Under the pieces are notes generated by a model. The model was given only the letters and a program-made list of their open reading frames with translations, ran no database searches and was not told the DNA's origin. Of a stretch of DNA of 33,069 nucleotides, positions 1 through 9,191 are shown one piece after another. Both the position numbers and the translations under genes were made by a program. The DNA comes from Elusimicrobiota bacterium (GTDB taxonomy: Bacteria > Elusimicrobiota > Elusimicrobia > UBA1565 > UBA9628): NCBI GenBank assembly GCA_016212825.1, contig JACRDS010000028.1, positions 1-33,069 on the forward strand, read 5' to 3'. Every line of letters starts with the position of its first letter. Position 1 is the first letter of the stretch.

Positions 1-62
1 CCAAGCCCGAGATGCTGGAGCTCAACGTGCAGGCCCTGAAGAAGGGCGCGGAGCTCAACTAG
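1..62 (+). CDS. C-terminal tail of an unidentified protein (5' end outside window)
   Basis: An open frame enters from the left edge and stops at TAG 60-62. The visible residues read KPEMLELNVQALKKGAELN. A strong rho-independent terminator follows on the same strand, which supports a real gene end. The tail resembles the C-terminus of 2-oxoacid:ferredoxin oxidoreductase gamma-type subunits, but 19 residues are too few to assign it. It is convergent with the next gene. Confidence 0.5.
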   Translation, partial: KPEMLELNVQALKKGAELN

Positions 63-106
63 GCCGTTGTCGTACTGACTTCCGGGCGCCGCAGGAGCCC
101 GGAAGC

Positions 107-143
107 CGACGCGCCCCCCGCCAAGGGGGCGCGTCGTGCTTTT
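107..143 (+). terminator. Rho-independent terminator of the left-edge gene
   Basis: A perfect 12-bp GC-rich stem pairs 107-118 with 125-136 around a 6-nt loop and is followed by TGCTTTT. It lies 45 bases after the TAG at 60-62. It also sits just beyond the stop of the convergent minus-strand gene at 159, but the minus-strand side lacks a T-run, so it mainly serves the plus strand. Confidence 0.8.
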
Positions 144-158
144 GGGGGAGCCTTGCCG

Positions 159-3128
159 TTAAGGTATCAGTATCACCCCGCGCCCCGTCGACCCGTCGAT
201 GCGGATGTCCAGCGGCTCCGCGAGCCGCACATGGCGCAGCAGCTCCGTCTCCCCCTCCGCCGGCTGAGAGGCCAGCCAGTCCCAGCGCAAGGCCCCCCCG
301 CCGTGCGCCCCGTGCACCGTGAGGTAGCCCAGCCCCAAGGAGGTGACGTTGTGGAAGAAGTGCGTCCCGTAGGACGGGTCGATGACGAAACCCTCGAGCG
401 TGGTCTCCACGATGACCCGCGACTCCGAGATCTGGTTCCAGCGCACCGGGATGCCCAGCCAGGGGTCGGCCGAGCCCCAGCGGCCCGGCCCGATGAGCAG
501 GTACTGCCGCCCCCCCCGCTTGAGGGACTCGTTGACCCGCCCGATCTCGGCGGCGATCTCCCGGGTCCGGGCCGGGTCGAAGCGGTCGGGCTTGACATAG
601 ACCACGTCGGCGATCCCCGGCACGTAGCCGTTGCCCAGGGCCCGCGGGCTCTCGCAGAGCACCCGTTCGGACGGCAGGCCGTCCATGCGGACCTTCTGCG
701 AGCTCCAGCGCGAGATCATGGGCCGCAGCTGGAGGATGGCGAACTCCCGCAGGCCATCCGCGTCCGGGTCCAGGTTGGCGGCGAACTCCAGCTCCACGTG
801 CGAGCCCATGGCCTCGCGGCCGACCTGCGTGATGGTCCGGAGCACCTCGGGGAGCGGGAACACGTCGTTCTTCAGGATCGGAGCGAAGGTCACCAGGCGC
901 ACGCCGGGGCGCGAGACGCCGTCGTAGACGCACTCGTTCTCGGCCGAGTAGGTCGACCCCACGCAGGCCAGGGTCCCGTCCGCCTCCGCCGCCTCCAGGC
1001 CCAGCCAGCCCATGCTGGGCTCATGGTCGTAGCCGAGTTCCCCTCCGGCCGCCGCCAGGTCCACGGCCAGGAACTCCTTCTGGGAATTCGCGAGATAGTC
1101 GTTCGTCGTTGAGAACTGGTGCAGGTGGTGGGGATGGTTGGGCGAGAAGCGCAGGGAACGGTAGCCGTCCATGATGGTCTTGCCCAGGCCGAGCGCCACG
1201 TAGGCCACCCCGTCCTCGGTCAAGACCGGCGGCACCGGGTAGTAGTTGTAGGACTGCACCACCCCGGAGAAGCTCGGATAGTAGCGGCCGCCCCCGCCCC
1301 GGGGGCGGCCCACCAGGTGCTGCACGATCACCGCCATCTTCTCCTCTTCCGGGAGGTGGGTGCTGAAGCGCAGGTAGGAGGCTGCCTCCGCGGAGAAGGT
1401 CGAGGCGTAGACCAGCTTGACCGCCCGGGCCAGCTGCTCCAGGCGCCGGGCCGGGTCCGGGTCATTGTTGGGCAGCATGTAGGTCTTATAGACGCCGGCG
1501 AAAGGCTGGGAGCGGGAGTCCTCGAGCAGGGAGGAGGAGCGCACCGCCAGGGGGCCGCGGATGCGGTCCACCATGGTGCGCAGGTCCTCCTTGACATAGT
1601 CCGGGAGGTCGGCCTTCACGAAGGCGGCGGCCAGCTCGTCGTGGGAGCGCTCCTGGCGCAGGAAGGGGCCCAGGCCGTTGTGCTCCATGAAGTAGTCGAA
1701 CACGTCGGTGGCGATGACCGAGGTGTGGGGCACGGTGATGCGCACGCCCTCCACGCGCTGGGCCAGGTCGGTCTGGGAGAGCAGGAAGTTGACGAAGGCC
1801 AGGCCCCGGGCCTTGCCCCCGATGGAGCCCTTGCCGATCTTGACGAAGGGGCTCTCCTCGTCGAAGAAGCGGCCGTCGAACTGGATGATGGTCCCCAGCT
1901 GGGTCTTCTGCAGGAACCGGTGCATGGTCTCGATGAGGTAGCGGCGCAGGCCCCCGATGTCGTCGAACTCGGCCACCTTGCGCGGCCGGATGCGGTAGGC
2001 GATCTCGAACTCGGTGCGCGCCATGAGCCACTTGGAGAAATGGTTGCGGTTGGCGTGGAACTCGACGCAGGCGTCGGGGACGACGCGCAGAGCCGAGATC
2101 ATCCCGTGCAGGTCGGAGGCCTTGCCGTACTCCTTGCCCGACGCGTCGCGGAACACGAAGTCCCCGAAGCCGAAGTAGCGCAGGATGAAGTCCTGCAGCT
2201 GCTTGAGCAGGGCCGGCGAGGTCTTCAGCAGGAACGACGCGCCCACCGCGGCGGCGGCGGCGGCCGTGCCCTCGTCGGAGGACTGCACCAGGACCGGGAG
2301 GTCCGGGATGCGGCCCTTGAGCCGTTCCGTCAGCGCCAGGCCCGCCCGCGGGTCATCGGCGCCCTCGCGGCGGAATTGGACGTCGGTGATGACCCCCAGG
2401 AGGTTGCCGCGGTACTTCTCGAAGAGCGCCCAGGCCGACTCAAAATCGTGGGCCAGCAGGATCTTGGGGCGGGCGCGCATGCGCAGCATCTTGTGGGTGA
2501 GGTTGAGCCCCTCGGCCATGAGCAGCTGGGTCTGCTTCATGAGCTCGGCGTAGAGGACGGGCAGGTAGCTCGAGTAGAAGCGCACGGAGTCCTCCACCAC
2601 GATGATGGCCTGGACGCTGGAGAGCCCCATGTCGTGCTCGATGTTGCGCTCGTCCTCCACCAGCTTGATGATGGACATGAAGATGCGCGGATCGCCCAGC
2701 CAGACGAAGACCCGGTCCACGGCCGAGCGGTCCTCGTCCGAGAGCTGGGCCACCTCCATCATGTTGAAGGCCAGCAGGATGACCGGCAGCCCGGGCCGTT
2801 CGCGCCGGACGGAGCGGGCGAAGGCCGCGACCTCCAGGTTGCCGACCGAGGCCATGGTGATGATGAGGTCGAAGGACTCCCGGGAGATGCGCTCCAGGGC
2901 CTCGTCCGCGGTGGAGACGCGGGTCACGCGGGGGGCGTAGCGCAGGTTGAGGTCGAGGTACTCGCTGAAGACCAGCTCGGTCAGGGCGTCGTCGTCGGCC
3001 AGCAGGAAGGAGTCGTAGGGGGCGGCGACGAGCAGCACCTCCCGGATGCGGGAGGGCATGAGCTTGTCGAAGCCCCCGAACTGGATGTCGTAGCTGCCCA
3101 CCAGCGGGGCGGAGGAGCCTTTGGCCAT
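159..3128 (-). CDS. Receiver-like / PEP-synthase N-terminal-domain fusion protein
   Basis: This 989-residue protein starts with a receiver-like region (about residues 28-155) in which the usual phospho-acceptor Asp position reads TMASVG, so it looks degenerate. A second receiver-like domain (about 220-315) keeps Asp249 in GVITDV and a Lys at 302. Residues from about 430 on match the ATP-binding PEP/pyruvate-binding domain of PEP synthase and pyruvate phosphate dikinase: IGKGSIGGKARG at 431-442 and AVRSSSLLEDS at 528-538. No swivelling phospho-His domain (TxxGGxxxHxAI) or PEP-binding TIM barrel is visible, so it is not a complete PEP synthase. The role is probably regulatory or phosphotransfer, but the substrate is unknown. 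A TACAAT box at 3135-3140 lies only 6 nt before the ATG, so the mRNA may be nearly leaderless, although no good -35 is visible. The gene is separated from gdhA by a terminator. Confidence 0.8.
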   Translation of the reverse strand: MAKGSSAPLVGSYDIQFGGFDKLMPSRIREVLLVAAPYDSFLLADDDALTELVFSEYLDLNLRYAPRVTRVSTADEALERISRESFDLIITMASVGNLEVAAFARSVRRERPGLPVILLAFNMMEVAQLSDEDRSAVDRVFVWLGDPRIFMSIIKLVEDERNIEHDMGLSSVQAIIVVEDSVRFYSSYLPVLYAELMKQTQLLMAEGLNLTHKMLRMRARPKILLAHDFESAWALFEKYRGNLLGVITDVQFRREGADDPRAGLALTERLKGRIPDLPVLVQSSDEGTAAAAAAVGASFLLKTSPALLKQLQDFILRYFGFGDFVFRDASGKEYGKASDLHGMISALRVVPDACVEFHANRNHFSKWLMARTEFEIAYRIRPRKVAEFDDIGGLRRYLIETMHRFLQKTQLGTIIQFDGRFFDEESPFVKIGKGSIGGKARGLAFVNFLLSQTDLAQRVEGVRITVPHTSVIATDVFDYFMEHNGLGPFLRQERSHDELAAAFVKADLPDYVKEDLRTMVDRIRGPLAVRSSSLLEDSRSQPFAGVYKTYMLPNNDPDPARRLEQLARAVKLVYASTFSAEAASYLRFSTHLPEEEKMAVIVQHLVGRPRGGGGRYYPSFSGVVQSYNYYPVPPVLTEDGVAYVALGLGKTIMDGYRSLRFSPNHPHHLHQFSTTNDYLANSQKEFLAVDLAAAGGELGYDHEPSMGWLGLEAAEADGTLACVGSTYSAENECVYDGVSRPGVRLVTFAPILKNDVFPLPEVLRTITQVGREAMGSHVELEFAANLDPDADGLREFAILQLRPMISRWSSQKVRMDGLPSERVLCESPRALGNGYVPGIADVVYVKPDRFDPARTREIAAEIGRVNESLKRGGRQYLLIGPGRWGSADPWLGIPVRWNQISESRVIVETTLEGFVIDPSYGTHFFHNVTSLGLGYLTVHGAHGGGALRWDWLASQPAEGETELLRHVRLAEPLDIRIDGSTGRGVILIP

Positions 3129-3140
3129 GGCTCAATTGTA

Positions 3141-3175
3141 CAAAAGACGACCGCCCAGGCAGCGCGCCTGGGCGG
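3141..3175 (-). terminator. Rho-independent terminator of gdhA
   Basis: A perfect 10-bp stem pairs 3151-3160 with 3166-3175 around a 5-nt loop. Read on the minus strand it is followed by TCGTCTTTTG. It lies 24 nt after the gdhA stop and directly upstream of the next minus-strand gene, so it separates the two transcripts. Confidence 0.85.
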
Positions 3176-3198
3176 TGTCTTCCGGATCGCGTCCGGGG

Positions 3199-4593
<1,395 letters not shown>

Positions 4594-4626
4594 CTAGCCT
4601 TTCGGCGATGAACGGCTCTTGTCCTA

Positions 4627-4655
4627 AGAATATCTCTTAAGGATGGGCATGTCAA
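4627..4655 (-). promoter_or_regulatory. Sigma-70 promoter of gdhA
   Basis: On the minus strand a perfect -35 TTGACA (4650-4655) and a -10 TATTCT (4627-4632) are separated by 17 nt. The start codon of gdhA is 48 nt downstream of the -10. An imperfect inverted repeat (CCTTAAGAGATATTCTTAGG, 4623-4642) overlaps the -10 and could be an operator. Confidence 0.8.
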
Positions 4656-4695
4656 CGGTTTTTCAGACGGGAAAAGGCGTAAAAAACCCTTGCGG

Positions 4696-5214
4696 CTATA
4701 TCTTCCCGGCCAGAAGCGGCGGCAAGGCGAACACGCGCGTCCCCGCGTCCTTGTCCAGGAGATAGAGGGCCTTCTCATCCTCCAGGCGCTGGGCCTGGCG
4801 CAGCATGGCATCGGCGCTGGCCTCCTCCTCCACCTGCTCGGCCACGAACCACTCCAGGGCCTGCTTGGTGGCGTGGTCGCGCAACTGCACGGCCAGATCC
4901 GCGATCGCGTGGATGGAGGCGGTCACGACCCGCTCGTGCGCTACGACCGCCTTGAAGATGTCGGTCGCAGACTTAAACTTGGGCGGCGGAGCGTCTATCG
5001 CTCCCAGGACAGGCTGGACGCCTTTCTCGCAGAGGTAGTTGAAGAAGATCAGCGCGTGACAACTCTCCTCCTGCGCCTGCACCCGCATCCACTTGGCCAG
5101 CCCGGGCAGGACCTGCTCCTCGAACCAGCCCGCCATGGCCAGGTAGAGGTAGGCCGAATAGAACTCCTTGACGACCTGCTCGTTGAGCGCCTTCTCCAGC
5201 TTCTTATCCAGCAT
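4696..5214 (-). CDS. ftnA: Ferritin (bacterial non-haem type)
   Basis: The 172-residue product has the length and four-helix pattern of bacterial ferritins that oxidise Fe(II) and store Fe(III) in a 24-mer shell. Ferroxidase-site residues are visible: the early NEQVVKEFYSAYLYLAMA helix, the EESCHA segment (family E-x-x-H), a Glu in AVVAHERVV and EQVEEEA in the last core helix. The Cys before the His is unusual. The start at 5214 is chosen because AGGAGG lies 6 nt upstream; longer in-frame starts lack a site. The stop is followed by a T-run (4681-4686 complement) without a good hairpin, so some readthrough toward gdhA is possible. Confidence 0.93.
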   Translation of the reverse strand: MLDKKLEKALNEQVVKEFYSAYLYLAMAGWFEEQVLPGLAKWMRVQAQEESCHALIFFNYLCEKGVQPVLGAIDAPPPKFKSATDIFKAVVAHERVVTASIHAIADLAVQLRDHATKQALEWFVAEQVEEEASADAMLRQAQRLEDEKALYLLDKDAGTRVFALPPLLAGKI

Positions 5215-5388
5215 GTCGGACCTCCTTGGGGACCCTGACATATGTGCCGCTGGGGCTCGGCGCGTTACACCGCACCCCCGGTTTTAATCATAACCTTTTC
5301 CCTGGCAGGTTGCTGACGAAGCAGGGCCTTGCTCCCGTCCGATCGCCGAGCGCCTTGCAGGCAGTCCGAGGGGGATGCGACAAAACCC

Positions 5389-5455
5389 CCGACGGAGAGT
5401 CTGGGAATCTCCGTCCCGGATCTCTCGAGGTCCCCCTGGGACAGCCCCGGGGGCG
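5389..5455. terminator. Paired stem-loops between ferritin and the redox operon
   Basis: The 277-bp gap 5215-5491 holds no credible gene. It contains a perfect 8-bp hairpin (GACGGAGA 5391-5398 with TCTCCGTC 5408-5415), followed on the minus strand by GGGGGTTTT. A second hairpin pairs CCCCC 5432-5436 with GGGGG 5449-5453 with inner GGG/CCC pairs. They lie downstream of the 1232-residue redox gene on its strand and are candidate terminators. An RNA regulatory role for ferritin cannot be excluded. Confidence 0.5.
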
Positions 5456-5491
5456 GCAAACGACCGCCGGGCGCTCGCAGAACGGACTTTT

Positions 5492-8400
5492 TCAGCAGCC
5501 TGCGCGCGTCAGCGCTCCCGACTTCACCTCTTCGAGGCGCTTGCGGATGAAGCGCCCCACCAGGTCCGCCTCGGAAAGGTACTTGAGGAACTCCATGGGC
5601 TGGCGGGCCTCCTCCTCCCGGGGGACCAGCAGCCGGGCCTTGCCGCCTAAGAGCGCGCCGCCGTCCCGGTACAGCTGGCTGGCGCGGGACATCTCCCCGC
5701 GCAGCGCCTCCAGGCTCGACGTCTTGGGAAGCCCCAGGGCCTCGGCCAGACGCCCCAGGCTCTGCCAGTTCGGCGGGGGAGCGTCCTTGAGCGCCGCCGC
5801 CTTCTGCTGCTGGACCCTGCGGTCCCAGCTGGTGAGCCCACCATCGTCCTCAAGGAACAGGGCCGCGGGGAACACCACGCTCGCCGGATGCTCCGGCCCG
5901 GGCTTTATCCACTCCCCCGCCGCGATGAAGGCGCCCTTCCACGCGACGCTGGAGAGGCCGTTGTCGCCCCAGGAGAGCAGCGCCGAAAGGCTGCCCACCT
6001 CGCCGGCCTGGATGATGCCCGGGGTGGTCAGACCCGGCCAGTCCGGCAGCCCGCGCCCCCACAGGTCCTCGAGGCTCTTGCGCGCCGCGGGGTCCGAGAC
6101 CGGCCGGTAGCCGGGCAGCCAGCGGCCGTCGAGGCCGTTGTCGATGGCCCCCTGCGAGTTGCAGGCTCCGCGCAGGAGGATGAGGCCGGCGCCGGGGCGG
6201 CCCACCGCGCCTTTGAGCGCCAGCAGGTCCGCCAGGCAGGCCAGCTCGCTGTCGCGCACGCTGGCCGCGTCCACGATGACCAGAGGCCGCGCCGCCGCGA
6301 AGAACTCGTCGCGCAGCCGGTCGAGGCGATGCCGCCTGAGCCAGCCCGAAAGCTGCCGCGGCTCGCAGCGGGACATGGCCGCGCGCAGTTCCGACAGGCC
6401 CGAGACGTCCTTCCCGATCCGGGAGGAGTCCTGGGCCAGCAGGTCGGCCAGCCAGGACTCGAAGAGCGCGTAGGTATCCGGATAGGCGATGCGCAGGGTG
6501 CTGGTCGCGGCTTTGTCCACGCCCGTGGCCCGGTGGTGGTACACGTGCAGCTTGGCGCCGCTGCGGGCCGCGCTGCGCAGCATGGAGGCCACGGCCGCGA
6601 ACTCGGTCTCCGGATCGAAACCCACGGTCAGGATGAGGTCGCTGAGCAAGAGGTCCTCGCGCCGGGCCGTGGAGAAGTTCCCCCCGAAGGCCCGGGCCAG
6701 GACGTCGCATTCCCCGCCCACGCCCTTGCCGCCGAGGTGGTTGGTGCCCAGGGCCGCGCGGCCGATCTTCTGCAGGAGGTAATGGGCCTCGTTGGTCAGG
6801 CGCGCCGAGCCCAGCACGGCCGCGGACTTGCCGCCCTTGGCCTTGGCCGCCTTGGCCAGCCCTTCGGTCGCGGCCTTGAGCGCCTCGTCCCAGGAGGCCG
6901 GGCGCCAGCGCCCCTTCTCCTTGAGCATGGGCTCGCGCAGGCGGTCCGGCTGGACCAGCAGGTCGAAGCCGGCGAAACCCTTGGCGCAGACCGACATCTC
7001 GCCCTCGCCCGCCCCCATCTTGTGCTGGAGGCGCTCCACGCCCTCCTCCGACACGGCCACCTTGAGACGGCAGCCGGTGCCGCAGTAGGAGCAGACCACC
7101 TCGACCTCCTCGGTGCGCCAGGCCGGGTTCCGCTCGCCGCCGCTCTGCCGGGCCTGCAGGGCTCCGGCCGGGCAGGTCGCGATGCACTGGCCGCAGGACT
7201 TGCAGTTGACCGCCTGCAGGCTCGAGTGGAAGGCCGGGGCCACCTGGGTCACGAAGCCGCGGCCCACCAGGCCGATGGCGCCCACGCCCTGCAGCTCGGA
7301 GCAGACCCGCACGCAGCGGCCGCAGAGGATGCACTTCTCCGGGTCGCGCACGATGAAGGGGTGCTCGACGATGGGGCCGGGCTTGGTCTTCTCGCCCGCG
7401 AACTGCTCGCCGGTGGCGCCGTACTCGCCGGAGTAGCGGCGCACCAGGCAGGAGGAGACCTCCTGGCAGCCGCAGAGCAGGCAGCGTTTGGCCTCGGCGG
7501 CCGCGGTCTCGGCCGCGACCGTCTTCTGGACCTCTTCGTAGGTCCGAGCCCGGGCCGCGGCCGGCAGGACCGGGGTGGCGGCGCGCGGGAGCTTGGGGTG
7601 GCGCTCGTAGTCCTTGCGGTCGAGATCCTGCCACTTGCCCTTGGTGACGTTGAAAGGGTGTGCCTCCATGTCCACGGCTTTGCCGCTCACGCCCGCGTGC
7701 ATGGCCAGGGCGGCGCGGCGGCCGGCCGCGATGGCCTCTATGGCCGTGGCCGGGCCCGTGAAGCAGTCGCCCACGGCGAAGACGTCCTGCGCGCTCGTGC
7801 GCAAGGTCTTCTCGCTGGCCTCCAAAGTCCCCCATTTGGTGATCTTGAGGCCGTCGCCGTTGAAGCCGCCCCACCTGACCTTCTGCCCGATGGCCGCAAC
7901 CACGGAGTCGAGCGGCATCTCGAACTCGGAGCCGGGCACCGGCACGGGCCGGCGGCGTCCGGACTTGTCCGGCTCGCCGAGCTGCATCTTGATGCAGCGC
8001 ATGCCCGCCACCTTGTCCGCGCCCGTGAAGCCCAGGGGCGCGGTCAGGAAATGGAACTGGACCCCCTCCTCCTCCGCCTCGTGGATCTCCTCCGGGTTGG
8101 CCGGCATCTCCTTGCGGGAGCGGCGGTAGACGAGGGTCACGGACTGGGACCCCAGCCGCAGGGCGGTGCGCGCCGCGTCGATGGCCGTGTTGCCCCCGCC
8201 CACGATGACGGCGCGATCCCCCAATGACACCTTCTCGCCTTTGGCCGCCTTCTCCAGCAGGGCGATGCCGGACCAGACGCCCGGCCGGTCCTCGCCCTCC
8301 ATGTCCATGGCCGAACTGGCCCAGGCCCCGATGGCCACCAGGATGGCTGAGAATCCCCGCTGGCGCAGGTCGTCGAGATGGAAATCCTTGCCCCAGGTCT

Positions 8401-9190
8401 TGCCGCATTCGAGCTTCACGCCCAGGTCCAGGATCTGCCGGATCTCCGCGTCCAGCACGTCCTGGGGCAGGCGGTAGTCCGGCACGCCGTAGCGCAGCAT
8501 GCCGCCGGCCTTGGGCATGGCCTCGAAGACCGTGGGCTCGTAACCGAGCTGCACGAGGTAGTAGGCCGCGCTCATGCCGCCGGGCCCGCCGCCGATGACA
8601 GCCACCTTCTTGCCGTTGCGCGCGGCCAGTTCCGGCTTCCAGGGCTTGCCCGAGGCGCGGTCCAGGTCGGCCACGTAGCGCTTGACCAGGTTGATGGCGA
8701 CCGGGTCGTCGACGAGGTGGCGCCGGCAGGCGTCCTCGCAGCGGTGCGGGCAGATGCGGCCGCACACGGACGGGAAGGGGTTGCGCTCCTTGATGACGCG
8801 CAGGGCGCGGTGGTACTTGCCCTTGGCCACCTCGGCGAGATAGGAGCGTATGTCGATCCCGGCCGGGCAGGCCATGTTGCAGGGCGCCACGCAGTCGCCG
8901 TGGTGGTTGGACAACAACAGTTCCAGGGCCATGCGCCGGAGCTTGACGATGCTCTCGGTCCGGGCGCGCACCACCATGTTCGGCTCGCACTTGGTGGCGC
9001 AAGCCGGGACCACGCCGCGGCGGCCTTCCACCTCCACGATGCAGACGAAGCAGGAGGCGTAGGGGGGCAGGCGCGGGTCGTAGCACAGGGCCGGGATCTC
9101 CACGCCCAGGCGACGGGCCAGTTGCAGAATGGTCTCGCCCTCTCGGGCCTCGACGGTCTTGCCGTCCAGGTTCAGGTTGATGGTCTTCAT
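5492..9190 (-). CDS. 2Fe-2S / GltD-like / ferredoxin / NuoG-like fusion oxidoreductase
   Basis: The 1232-residue protein joins four modules. A NuoG-type 2Fe-2S domain has Cys36, 47, 50 and 64. A GltD/NfnB-like flavoprotein follows (about 100-520), with iron-sulfur cysteines CNMACPAGID and CGRICPHRCEDAC, the FAD loop VIGGGPGGMSAAYYL and the NAD(P) loop VIVGGGNTAIDAA. Next comes a two-cluster ferredoxin (CILCGRCVRVC, CKSCGQCIATCPAG). Last is a molybdopterin-oxidoreductase-like domain with a 4Fe-4S motif (CSYCGTGC...VCAKG). The segment where formate dehydrogenases carry Cys/Sec-His (after LGTNH) lacks that motif, so this part is probably NuoG-like and without catalysis at molybdenum. The gene starts 1 nt after the NuoEF fusion stop. 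The inferred role is electron transfer or bifurcation between NAD(H), NADP(H) and ferredoxin. No hydrogenase subunit is in the window. Confidence 0.85.
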   Translation of the reverse strand: MKTINLNLDGKTVEAREGETILQLARRLGVEIPALCYDPRLPPYASCFVCIVEVEGRRGVVPACATKCEPNMVVRARTESIVKLRRMALELLLSNHHGDCVAPCNMACPAGIDIRSYLAEVAKGKYHRALRVIKERNPFPSVCGRICPHRCEDACRRHLVDDPVAINLVKRYVADLDRASGKPWKPELAARNGKKVAVIGGGPGGMSAAYYLVQLGYEPTVFEAMPKAGGMLRYGVPDYRLPQDVLDAEIRQILDLGVKLECGKTWGKDFHLDDLRQRGFSAILVAIGAWASSAMDMEGEDRPGVWSGIALLEKAAKGEKVSLGDRAVIVGGGNTAIDAARTALRLGSQSVTLVYRRSRKEMPANPEEIHEAEEEGVQFHFLTAPLGFTGADKVAGMRCIKMQLGEPDKSGRRRPVPVPGSEFEMPLDSVVAAIGQKVRWGGFNGDGLKITKWGTLEASEKTLRTSAQDVFAVGDCFTGPATAIEAIAAGRRAALAMHAGVSGKAVDMEAHPFNVTKGKWQDLDRKDYERHPKLPRAATPVLPAAARARTYEEVQKTVAAETAAAEAKRCLLCGCQEVSSCLVRRYSGEYGATGEQFAGEKTKPGPIVEHPFIVRDPEKCILCGRCVRVCSELQGVGAIGLVGRGFVTQVAPAFHSSLQAVNCKSCGQCIATCPAGALQARQSGGERNPAWRTEEVEVVCSYCGTGCRLKVAVSEEGVERLQHKMGAGEGEMSVCAKGFAGFDLLVQPDRLREPMLKEKGRWRPASWDEALKAATEGLAKAAKAKGGKSAAVLGSARLTNEAHYLLQKIGRAALGTNHLGGKGVGGECDVLARAFGGNFSTARREDLLLSDLILTVGFDPETEFAAVASMLRSAARSGAKLHVYHHRATGVDKAATSTLRIAYPDTYALFESWLADLLAQDSSRIGKDVSGLSELRAAMSRCEPRQLSGWLRRHRLDRLRDEFFAAARPLVIVDAASVRDSELACLADLLALKGAVGRPGAGLILLRGACNSQGAIDNGLDGRWLPGYRPVSDPAARKSLEDLWGRGLPDWPGLTTPGIIQAGEVGSLSALLSWGDNGLSSVAWKGAFIAAGEWIKPGPEHPASVVFPAALFLEDDGGLTSWDRRVQQQKAAALKDAPPPNWQSLGRLAEALGLPKTSSLEALRGEMSRASQLYRDGGALLGGKARLLVPREEEARQPMEFLKYLSEADLVGRFIRKRLEEVKSGALTRAGC

Positions 9191-9191
9191 G

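Noticed and set aside
159-3128. Complete PEP synthase (ppsA)
   Set aside because: The phospho-His domain and PEP-binding barrel are absent and receiver-like regions occupy the N-terminus.
5226-5491. Genes in the gap between ferritin and the redox operon
   Set aside because: Possible frames lack ribosome sites and family features; the gap is better explained by hairpins and the ferritin promoter region.
5492-9190. Formate dehydrogenase
   Set aside because: The molybdopterin-like domain lacks the Cys/Sec-His motif, and the GltD-like and NuoG-like parts fit an electron-transfer subunit better.
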